A stretch of DNA of 64,000 nucleotides from assembly GCA_945860915.1 (NCBI GenBank), contig CAMARR010000004.1:1-64000 (forward strand). The letters are read 5' to 3'. Position 1 is the stretch's first letter; each line of letters starts with the position of its first letter. Source of the DNA: Candidatus Kuenenia stuttgartensis. Lineage in GTDB: Bacteria; Planctomycetota; GCA-002687715; CAIWVZ01. The position numbers and the translations under genes are program-made. The notes under the pieces are model-generated. The model worked only from the letters and a program-made list of their open reading frames with translations, was not told the DNA's origin and ran no database searches. Shown piece after piece: positions 57,997 to 64,000 of this stretch.

Positions 57997-59343
57997 TCAG
58001 CATGCCCCGAGTTCAGCCCGTAGCAGCTGTCTTGCTTCCGCTGCGAGGAAGAACGACCCTGCAATCACGATGAGTCCGCGCGGCCCCGCAGCATCTCGGG
58101 CGGCGTGAAGCGCATCAGCGAGATCCATGCGAGGCTCCGCATCAAATCCATCGCTCATTAGGGAAGTCGCGAGCTGGGCGGGTGATTGGCCACGGGCGGA
58201 CGGGAGCGGGACGCAGTACGTCTTCCGGCAGGACTTAGCGAGGGGCCCAAGGGCGTTCGCCCCGTCTCGGTCGTCTGTGATTCCAACAATGGCGATGATC
58301 GGTCGGCGTTCCGTGTGTTGAGAGAGCTCCGCAAGAGCTAAGGATGACTCGTGGGTGTGCGCTCCGTCGACGATGACTGCCGGGGTACCCGGAAACCACT
58401 CGCATCGCGCTGGAATGGCGACGTCCGCAAGCGCTGCGACGGTTGCCTCTGCGTCAAAATCGTGACGCATGTTCGCAAGGAGCAATTCAACTGCGTTGAT
58501 TGCGATACGTGCATTCAGGGCTTGAATCGCTCCACCTCGAAGATGGACCGTGATGGGCTCGCCGCCGATTGCCGTCTCCAGAGCGACGCGCGGCGCGCCA
58601 TCAAGATCTGGTGTGCGGCGAATCGAGTGCAATGGCGGAAGCACCTCGTTTCCAAAGATCGGGGAGCCAAGTTCCTCGGCAATGCGATGTAGGGTCTCGG
58701 CGCCCGGATCGCGCCGACGTAGTCCGATAACGACCGGGACCCCGGCCTTGATGATTCCGCCTTTCTCGGCCGCGATCGCCTCGTGCGTTGATCCAAGCAG
58801 GGCACAGTGGTCGAGCCCAATGGACGTGATCACCGAAACCGTCGGCATCGTCACATTCGTCGTATCAAGGCGACCGCCAAGTCCAACTTCAAGGACGTCG
58901 GCGTCGACCGACCTAGTGCGAGCCTCAAGCCACGCGACGGCCGTCATCACCTCAAACCACGTTGGTTCGCCCTCAGCCGGGATCAATGGAATCGCGGCAG
59001 CTCGAACGGTCATGACATGCTCGGCGAGCGCCGTGTCGCCGATATGCTCGCCATTGATCACAATCCTCTCGTTGGGCTGATGGAGGTGTGGAGATGTGTA
59101 TCTCATCACGGAAAGGCCATGGAATCGGAGAATGGCGTCGCAATAGTGAGCGACCGTGCCCTTGCCCTTGGTTCCTGTGATGTGAATCACCCTTCGTCCG
59201 AGCTCGGGATGCCCGAGTGCAATAAGCAGGCTCTTTATGCGATTGAGGTCTAGTGAGGCAATGCCCTTGGGAGGGCGCCTCTCAAAGTTGGCAAGCGTGG
59301 AGAGCCAGGCGGCGGCCTCCGCTGAAAATTCCGGGTTCACCAT
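57997..59343 (-). CDS. folC: Folylpolyglutamate/dihydrofolate synthase FolC
   Basis: FolC adds glutamates to folates, and in bifunctional forms also makes dihydrofolate from dihydropteroate. The 448 residues show the P-loop GTKGKGT (57-63), TSPHLHQPNERI, VLEVGLGGRLDTTN with metal-binding residues, and LDHCALLG, IIVDGAHTHESSLAL in the C-terminal domain. The ATG is divergent from the 59413 gene, with closely packed promoter elements in 70 nt between them. folP and folK are not in the window. Confidence 0.94.
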   Translation of the reverse strand: MVNPEFSAEAAAWLSTLANFERRPPKGIASLDLNRIKSLLIALGHPELGRRVIHITGTKGKGTVAHYCDAILRFHGLSVMRYTSPHLHQPNERIVINGEHIGDTALAEHVMTVRAAAIPLIPAEGEPTWFEVMTAVAWLEARTRSVDADVLEVGLGGRLDTTNVTMPTVSVITSIGLDHCALLGSTHEAIAAEKGGIIKAGVPVVIGLRRRDPGAETLHRIAEELGSPIFGNEVLPPLHSIRRTPDLDGAPRVALETAIGGEPITVHLRGGAIQALNARIAINAVELLLANMRHDFDAEATVAALADVAIPARCEWFPGTPAVIVDGAHTHESSLALAELSQHTERRPIIAIVGITDDRDGANALGPLAKSCRKTYCVPLPSARGQSPAQLATSLMSDGFDAEPRMDLADALHAARDAAGPRGLIVIAGSFFLAAEARQLLRAELGAC

Positions 59344-59351
59344 GCTTGTAC

Positions 59352-59357
59352 AGCCTA
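59352..59357 (-). promoter_or_regulatory. Putative -10 box (TAGGCT) of folC
   Basis: On the minus strand TAGGCT lies nine bases upstream of the folC ATG, with GTGACA (59376-59381) 18 bp further upstream as candidate -35. That region overlaps the -35 of the opposite promoter. Confidence 0.4.
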
Positions 59358-59374
59358 CGTGAAAGCGCTGACCA

Positions 59375-59405
59375 TTGTCACCGATGCGGGGTGCCCGGCT
59401 AGAAT
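59375..59405 (+). promoter_or_regulatory. Putative promoter of the 59413 gene
   Basis: TTGTCA (59375-59380) and TAGAAT (59400-59405) are 19 bp apart. The -10 ends seven bases before the ATG, so the transcript would be essentially leaderless. Confidence 0.45.
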
Positions 59406-59412
59406 TCGGACC

Positions 59413-60633
59413 ATGGGGGAGCGTCTAGAAATTTCGAATGGCGCGAACGCGGCTGAAGGGCGGCGTTTGTTGCTGCTTTTCATTTGTGCCTTCGTCGCCG
59501 GTGCGCTCGTCTTGTTTGTTGCCGATCGTTATCTGCGCCCGGAGGCCTTGCCCGATGAGGCGCTCCGCGCAGCGTCTTCGTCAGTCCCTTCGATCACCGT
59601 CGTTCCATGGGAGCCCGACATCGCTTGGTATGAGCGCACTGCGCGTGACGGAACACCGGGCGATGAGCCCGAGTCCGGAGTGCGACTGTTAGTTCGCCTA
59701 CGTGAACGTGCGCTCATGAATTTCGTGCTCGACCCGAGGTTCTCGGCAGGAGGGGGCTTCCGTGCCGTCACTCCCGATGAACTCGCTGCGAGTCCCAAAA
59801 TTCACCGGGCGAGCCCGATCGCCGTGGCGGGCGTCCTCACCTCAATGGACAGACGTCGATTCGAGTCATTATTCGGCCAGGTTCCCAATGTTCCAAGCGA
59901 AGACGTTTGGCTTGGCCATGTCGTGTCTGAGCAGGGAGATTGCCGGTTCCTTCTCTGGGACGACAATGACCTGTCCGAACTCAAAGGCAAGTCGGTGAGG
60001 GTTCTCGGAGTGTTTCATCGACTAGGTGCGCCGCCGCAGACCACTCGCGTGTTGCCCATGGTCTATGCAAAGCGCGTCGTGGAATCGCCGCCCGCGGTGC
60101 AGCCGACGTGGCCGCCGCCGTCGGAAGTTGCGCGATTGGCTTCGTCGGATGCCGCCGCCAAAATCGACTCGGCTGATTTGCGCGCAGCGCTCGCTGCGTC
60201 GTTGAAGAGTGGACCAACCGGAGACCCCAAGCGCATCCTGCCCCTTGATGCGCTCGCTAGTCTGCCGTTATGGATCGGTCAACCCGCGCGAGTCCGCGGG
60301 CGTGTGGTGTGGACATCCGAGGAACCATTCGTTGACCATCGAGGTGAACCGTACGAGCACCCCGACCCGATCAATCGCGACAAGTTTGGATTTCGAGCGA
60401 CGATGGTGCTTGCCACGGATGGGGGATACATCATGTTCTGCGAGCCGGCATCGAGATCTGCGCGGTCCGTGGGCAACGAGCTGGTTGAATCCGGCGTTCC
60501 GCTTCGAGCTTTCGAGTTTCGAAATCGAGGCGCGGAGCGTGTGGGCGGGGTAACGGGTGGGGGCTATGATCCAGCACGCCATGGCGTCACCCGCACTCTG
60601 CTAATCGTGGGCTACGTCCTGACTCCTCCATGA
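59413..60633 (+). CDS. Membrane-anchored protein of unknown function
   Basis: The 406-residue protein has a single hydrophobic helix near the N terminus (about 20-38, LLLLFICAFVAGALVLFVA), then a long soluble part with Pro-rich stretches. The positive-inside rule suggests the bulk is periplasmic. Two similar-looking units (SPIAVAGVLTSMDRRR... and QPARVRGRVVWTSEEP...) resemble OB-like nucleic-acid or ligand folds, but no family is recognised. The ATG lies eight bases after the -10 box; the frame upstream to 59359 includes the promoter. The stop overlaps the aroB start (ATGA, 60630-60633). Confidence 0.65.
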   Translation: MGERLEISNGANAAEGRRLLLLFICAFVAGALVLFVADRYLRPEALPDEALRAASSSVPSITVVPWEPDIAWYERTARDGTPGDEPESGVRLLVRLRERALMNFVLDPRFSAGGGFRAVTPDELAASPKIHRASPIAVAGVLTSMDRRRFESLFGQVPNVPSEDVWLGHVVSEQGDCRFLLWDDNDLSELKGKSVRVLGVFHRLGAPPQTTRVLPMVYAKRVVESPPAVQPTWPPPSEVARLASSDAAAKIDSADLRAALAASLKSGPTGDPKRILPLDALASLPLWIGQPARVRGRVVWTSEEPFVDHRGEPYEHPDPINRDKFGFRATMVLATDGGYIMFCEPASRSARSVGNELVESGVPLRAFEFRNRGAERVGGVTGGGYDPARHGVTRTLLIVGYVLTPP

Positions 60634-61685
60634 AAACCATCTGGTGCCGACCCGCAACCGAGGCAACGTCAACCGAAATCGTTATCGGCGATGCGCCTGA
60701 ACTAATTGGCCCGACTCGGTCCGGCTCGGCGCTTCTTCTCGTTGATCAGGGCTTCGCTCGTTTCCATGCCTCCGTTGTCGAAGCCATGTCCGCTGCGTTC
60801 TTTGAGACGAAGATTCATGTGGTTGAAGGCGGCGAAGCAACAAAGGAGCTCTCGTCGATAGCCACGATTTGGGACGCGCTGAGTCGTCATGGCATCGACC
60901 GCTCTGGAACCCTCATTGCGATAGGGGGAGGCGCCGTGTTGGATGCCGCCTCATTCGCTGCAGCAACGTGGCACCGTGGAATCTCAGTCTGGCTGGCTCC
61001 TACAACGCTTACGGCACAGGTGGACGCTGCTCTTGGCGGAAAATCTGCCATCAACCATCGCCACGCAAAGAATCAAATTGGGCTGATACGTCAGCCGGCG
61101 CGCCTTTTGATCGACCCCGCGTGGATTCGTTCTGTTTCAGATACCGAGTACATGTCGGGCCTTGGAGAGGTGGTGAAGACCGGTTTGCTCGCCGGTGGAC
61201 GGCTTCACTCTCTACTTGTGAATTCAGTTGCCCTGATTCACGCCCGCGATCCGAGCGTGTTGCGCGAGATCGTCGAGCTATGTCTCACCTACAAGACCTC
61301 GATCGTCGAGGTTGATCCAGAAGATCGCGGAATCCGCGCATCGCTTAACGCCGGGCATACGCTTGGCCACGTAATTGAGTCGATGGCGATTCAAAAGGGC
61401 ATCCCTGTCGCACATGGGACCGCGGTCGCTTTGGGCTTGCGTTTGGAATCGAAGTTTCTTCCGGGGTATGACTCCGAATCGGTCAGGTCGCTTCTCGATG
61501 CGTTCGGATTTCCGAACGAGTTGCCATTTGTGATTGGTCAGGATGAGGCGGTTGCTGTGTTGATGAAAGATAAGAAGCGGGAGGGCCGCGCTCTCAGACT
61601 TCCGATCATCGAATCACCAGGGTCGGTTTCATATCACGCGATTCGCCCCGAGCAAATTGCAGCGGCATTTGTTCTAGGATCCTAA
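60630..61685 (+). CDS. aroB: 3-dehydroquinate synthase
   Basis: AroB converts DAHP to 3-dehydroquinate, the second step of chorismate synthesis, using NAD and a divalent metal. In 351 residues GTLIAIGGGAVLDAASFAAATWHRG is the NAD-binding region, PTTLTAQVDAALGGKSAINH and AKNQIGLIRQP follow as in AroB, and the metal ligands come from GLGEVVKTG (Glu), LNAGHTLGHVIE (His) and VAHGTAVALGL (His). The first ATG overlaps the previous stop (ATGA). AroA is separate at 16511. Confidence 0.95.
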   Translation: MKTIWCRPATEATSTEIVIGDAPELIGPTRSGSALLLVDQGFARFHASVVEAMSAAFFETKIHVVEGGEATKELSSIATIWDALSRHGIDRSGTLIAIGGGAVLDAASFAAATWHRGISVWLAPTTLTAQVDAALGGKSAINHRHAKNQIGLIRQPARLLIDPAWIRSVSDTEYMSGLGEVVKTGLLAGGRLHSLLVNSVALIHARDPSVLREIVELCLTYKTSIVEVDPEDRGIRASLNAGHTLGHVIESMAIQKGIPVAHGTAVALGLRLESKFLPGYDSESVRSLLDAFGFPNELPFVIGQDEAVAVLMKDKKREGRALRLPIIESPGSVSYHAIRPEQIAAAFVLGS

Positions 61686-61879
61686 GGCAGGCAGCTCGAA
61701 ATTGCGCCTACGAAAGAAGCTTCGCGGGTTCGCGTCAACTGAACAATAATCCGGCAAGGGGGCTTCAGCGACGGCACTTCCATCCGAGAACCTGAGGGTA
61801 AGGATGGTGCGAAAGGTCTCCAGTCGGAAGCCAGCACTCGCCTCCACAACAATCCCAGACTGAAAGGGTGAGTTTCATC

Positions 61880-62713
61880 ATGGGCCTACGAATCAATACC
61901 AACGTCGCATCATTGTCCGCACAGCGCAATCTATCCAAGGCATCCGTGGCTCTCGGCCGGAACTTCGAGCATCTCTCGACCGGCAAGCGCATCGCTCGGG
62001 CATCGGACGATGCCGCAGGTCTCGCAATTTCAACCCGCCTCTCGGCGCAGGTTCGCAGCTTGCAACAGGCCAGCCGCAACGCCAACGACGGCATTTCGCT
62101 CGTCCAGACGTCGGAAGGCTCTCTGGGCGAAATCGCGACCGTGTTGACCCGCGCTCGTGAACTCGCCGTTCAGTCAGCGAACGGCACGCTTTCGGCTACG
62201 GACAAGGACGGACTGCAACAGGAATTCTCTAATCTCCTGAATCAGGTGAATCAGATTGCGACGTCAACCTCTTTCAACGGCATTCCGTTGCTTGATGGCA
62301 CGACTCCGTCGGTAACTCTTCAAATTGGAGCCGGAACGACAGCCGGAACCGACACGTTGTCGGTTGCGTTGACGTCGTCGACGTCCACGGCGCTCGCCAT
62401 CAACACTCTCAATATCGGATCGACGGGAAACACGACGGCTGCCATCACGGCTCTGGACGCTGCGATTGACACGATTTCTTCGTCAAGATCGGCACTAGGC
62501 GCTCTGCAGAACACACTGTCTGGCACGATCTCGGCCATCGACAACCGGTCTGAGAATCTCGCCGGTGCAAACTCGCGAATCGTCGACGTCGACGTCGCGG
62601 CGGAGACTGCTGAGCTCACGAAGAACAACATTCTTCAACAGGCCGCGCTCTCGGTCCTCGCCCAGGCTAACCAGCAGCCGTCGTCGGCTCTGAACCTGCT
62701 TCGAGGCCAATAG
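61880..62713 (+). CDS. Flagellin (copy 1)
   Basis: Flagellin polymerises into the flagellar filament. The 277 residues consist of the conserved D0/D1 ends, with little variable domain: N-terminal [18 protein letters not shown], then [36 protein letters not shown], and C-terminal [20 protein letters not shown] and [23 protein letters not shown] 61880 is preceded by AAGGGTGAG; the frame start at 61868 adds four non-family residues. The protein lacks Cys. A strong terminator follows at 62734, so it is probably monocistronic. It is nearly identical in these ends to copy 2. Confidence 0.96.
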   Translation: MGLRINTNVASLSAQRNLSKASVALGRNFEHLSTGKRIARASDDAAGLAISTRLSAQVRSLQQASRNANDGISLVQTSEGSLGEIATVLTRARELAVQSANGTLSATDKDGLQQEFSNLLNQVNQIATSTSFNGIPLLDGTTPSVTLQIGAGTTAGTDTLSVALTSSTSTALAINTLNIGSTGNTTAAITALDAAIDTISSSRSALGALQNTLSGTISAIDNRSENLAGANSRIVDVDVAAETAELTKNNILQQAALSVLAQANQQPSSALNLLRGQ

Positions 62714-62733
62714 TCTTTAGACGCAGTCGAGCC

Positions 62734-62763
62734 AAGCCGATGGGGCTAAACCCCCGTCGGCTT
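62734..62763 (+). terminator. Terminator after flagellin copy 1
   Basis: AAGCCGATGGGG and CCCCGTCGGCTT form a 12-bp stem (one G-T pair) with loop CTAAAC, followed by TCGTCTTTTCC. Confidence 0.85.
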
Positions 62764-62933
62764 TCGTCTTTTCCAGCACGTCTGTTTGAATCTGCGCAAT
62801 CCAGTCGGAATCATCGATTTGAATCTGTTCGATGTCGATTACAAGTGACGTGTTCTAAATTCCGTCACATTCCGGTGTAGGTGTCTCAAGATCCGACAGT
62901 TCGCTGCCGAAAGAGACTCGTGAAGCCGAACGT

Positions 62934-62963
62934 GCTTCAGTGCCTCTCACAAGGTGCTGAAGC
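62934..62963 (+). repeat. Leader hairpin 1 upstream of flagellin copy 2
   Basis: GCTTCAG and CTGAAGC enclose a loop in which CCT and AGG could extend the stem. It lies about 50 nt before the flagellin start, right before the second leader hairpin. Together they could fold the 5' leader. Confidence 0.4.
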
Positions 62964-62964
62964 C

Positions 62965-62985
62965 CTCGCGAGAGTATCTCGCGAG
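62965..62985 (+). repeat. Leader hairpin 2: doubled CTCGCGAG palindrome
   Basis: CTCGCGAGA-GTA-TCTCGCGAG is a perfect 9-bp inverted repeat whose arms each contain the self-complementary octamer CTCGCGAG. It ends 25 nt before the flagellin ATG. No counterpart is present before copy 1. A binding site or an mRNA structure is possible. Confidence 0.5.
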
Positions 62986-63010
62986 AAATACACCACTGAG
63001 AGGTCAGCAT

Positions 63011-63841
63011 ATGGGTCTTCGTATTAACACTAACGTCGCGTCTCTTTCTGCGCAGCGCAACCTCGGCAAAGCGTCGAGTGCTCTCCAGAGGAACTTTGAG
63101 CACTTGTCGACCGGCAAGCGCATCGCTCGTGCATCGGATGACGCTGCAGGTCTCGCGATCTCAACGCGTCTTTCGGCGCAGGTCCGTAGCTTGCAGCAGG
63201 CCAGCCGCAACGCGAACGACGGCATCTCGCTCGTTCAAACCGCGGAAGGCTCACTGGGCGAAATCGCGAACGTTCTCGTTCGTGCTCGCGAACTCGCGGT
63301 GCAATCGTCGAACGGCACCAATTCGGCCTCGGACAAGGACAAGCTCCAGTCCGAATTCGCGAATCTTTTGGGCCAAGTTGATCAGATCGCGAATGCGACG
63401 TCCTTCAATGGCACGTCACTTCTCGATGGCTCGACTGCAAGCGTCAGCCTCCAAATCGGCTCCGGTACGACCGTCGGCACGGATACCCTCGCGGTGTCCT
63501 TGACGGATGCGAACGCCGCGGCATTGTCCATCGGTACGCTCGACATCGGTTCGACCGGCAACTCGACGGCCGCCATCACGGCCCTTGACTCCGCCATCGA
63601 CAGCATCTCTTCGGCTCGTTCGTCCCTCGGCGCCGTACAGAACACGCTCTCCGGAACGATCTCTTCGATCGACAACCGCGCTGAGAATCTGTCGGCCGCC
63701 AATTCCCGCATCATCGATGTCGATGTCGCGGCGGAGACTGCCGAGCTCACGAAGAACAACATCCTCCAGCAAGCGGCCCTGTCCGTCCTTGCGCAGGCCA
63801 ATCAGCAGCCCTCGTCGGCTCTGAACTTGCTCCGCGGCTGA
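63011..63841 (+). CDS. Flagellin (copy 2)
   Basis: This 276-residue flagellin parallels copy 1 from the first to the last residue, differing mainly in the middle (about 140-220), with the same N terminus [18 protein letters not shown] and the same C-terminal motif [22 protein letters not shown] 63011 was chosen, with GAGAGG upstream; the frame start at 62954 includes the hairpins. A Rho-independent terminator follows. Two flagellins with identical interfaces could copolymerise in one filament. Regulation may differ because the leaders are unrelated. Confidence 0.96.
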   Translation: MGLRINTNVASLSAQRNLGKASSALQRNFEHLSTGKRIARASDDAAGLAISTRLSAQVRSLQQASRNANDGISLVQTAEGSLGEIANVLVRARELAVQSSNGTNSASDKDKLQSEFANLLGQVDQIANATSFNGTSLLDGSTASVSLQIGSGTTVGTDTLAVSLTDANAAALSIGTLDIGSTGNSTAAITALDSAIDSISSARSSLGAVQNTLSGTISSIDNRAENLSAANSRIIDVDVAAETAELTKNNILQQAALSVLAQANQQPSSALNLLRG

Positions 63842-63861
63842 TACGTCCTTCACGGACGGTT

Positions 63862-63908
63862 GAACGGGTTGTCGGGCCTCACCCCCGGCAGCCCGTTCTT
63901 GTTTTTTT
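63862..63908 (+). terminator. Strong terminator after flagellin copy 2
   Basis: GAACGGGTTGTCGGG pairs with CCCGGCAGCCCGTTC (two G-T pairs) around a loop, followed by TTGTTTTTTTG. It is a canonical intrinsic terminator. Confidence 0.92.
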
Positions 63909-63947
63909 GTTGGGGACGATGGGGATGCGTCGGGCGTCCTGTTTTTA

Positions 63948-64000
63948 ATGAGTGTTTCCCCGGAACGACTTCATGCGCTGTTGGCGGTCATGATCGCCTT
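63948..64000 (+). CDS. Possible start of a further gene, cut by window edge
   Basis: An open frame begins ATG at 63948 (MSVSPERLHALLAVMIA...) and runs off the end. No ribosome binding site is clear. Its place after flagellin would suit a flagellar chaperone or cap gene, but 17 residues cannot decide this. Confidence 0.3.
   Translation, partial: MSVSPERLHALLAVMIA

Noticed and set aside
62714-63010. Sigma-28 or sigma-54 promoter before the second flagellin gene
   Set aside because: GTCGATTA (62834-62841) resembles the sigma-28 -10, but no matching -35 was found at the right distance. No sigma-54 GG/GC pair is present.

Overview
This GC-rich 64 kb window looks like a chromosome segment from a Gram-negative bacterium, most probably a planctomycete. 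The placement is an inference from gene content and not from a marker gene. It rests on very large exported TPR/alpha-2-macroglobulin, vWA/HEAT, FG-GAP/ASPIC and CHAT-like proteins, a MoxR ATPase, a soluble Hanks-type kinase, a b558-type succinate dehydrogenase, and an Mla/MCE lipid transporter that implies an outer membrane. No rRNA, tRNA, CRISPR array, integrase, transposase or insertion sequence was seen. Coding density is very high, with many 1-26 nt overlaps between neighbours and frequent GTG starts, and no gap exceeds 300 nt.

Region 1 (1-11524, plus strand): the 3' part of yidC, mnmE, a lipoprotein-like isoaspartyl peptidase, nrdR, a cysteine-free protein resembling anaerobic ribonucleotide reductase that overlaps nrdR, an S46 dipeptidyl peptidase and smc. 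Region 2 (11525-16437, minus): a Nudix hydrolase, a TPR/CHAT-like exported protein and an SsnA-like amidohydrolase that has lost its metal ligands. Region 3 (16511-32323, plus): aroA, a 2660-residue alpha-2-macroglobulin-like protein without its thioester, a ferredoxin and Ser/Thr kinase pair, sdhCAB, a GLFV-dehydrogenase-like protein and a DinB-like protein.

Region 4 (32331-44390, mixed): a VOC protein and a secreted unknown, an Arg/Asp-rich glycosyltransferase, lysS, a TPR protein, a lipoprotein with queC, parA, and a gingipain-like (C25) peptidase whose 3' end overlaps parA. Region 5 (44460-45940, plus): an RluA-type pseudouridine synthase and an Rrf2 regulator. Region 6 (45976-59343, minus): a long run from folC through moxR, a degenerate metalloprotease, a vWA/HEAT protein, an FG-GAP/ASPIC lipoprotein and mlaE-mlaF-mce-auxiliary lipoprotein, then a FabZ-like dehydratase and a polytopic membrane protein. 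Region 7 (59413-64000, plus): a membrane-anchored unknown with aroB, then two tandem near-identical flagellin genes with terminators and leader hairpins.

The housekeeping content covers tRNA modification (mnmE, queC, rluA-like), chromosome maintenance (smc, parA), shikimate pathway (aroA, aroB), folate (folC), respiration (sdhCAB), envelope lipid traffic (mla) and motility. The most striking theme is that several family members keep the fold signature but lack the catalytic residues: the NrdD-like protein, the amidohydrolase, the CHAT-like protein, the alpha-2-macroglobulin and an HxxxH gluzincin-like protein. The NrdR-NrdD-like pair and the chain of overlapping genes leading into the Mla operon are the best candidates for undescribed systems.
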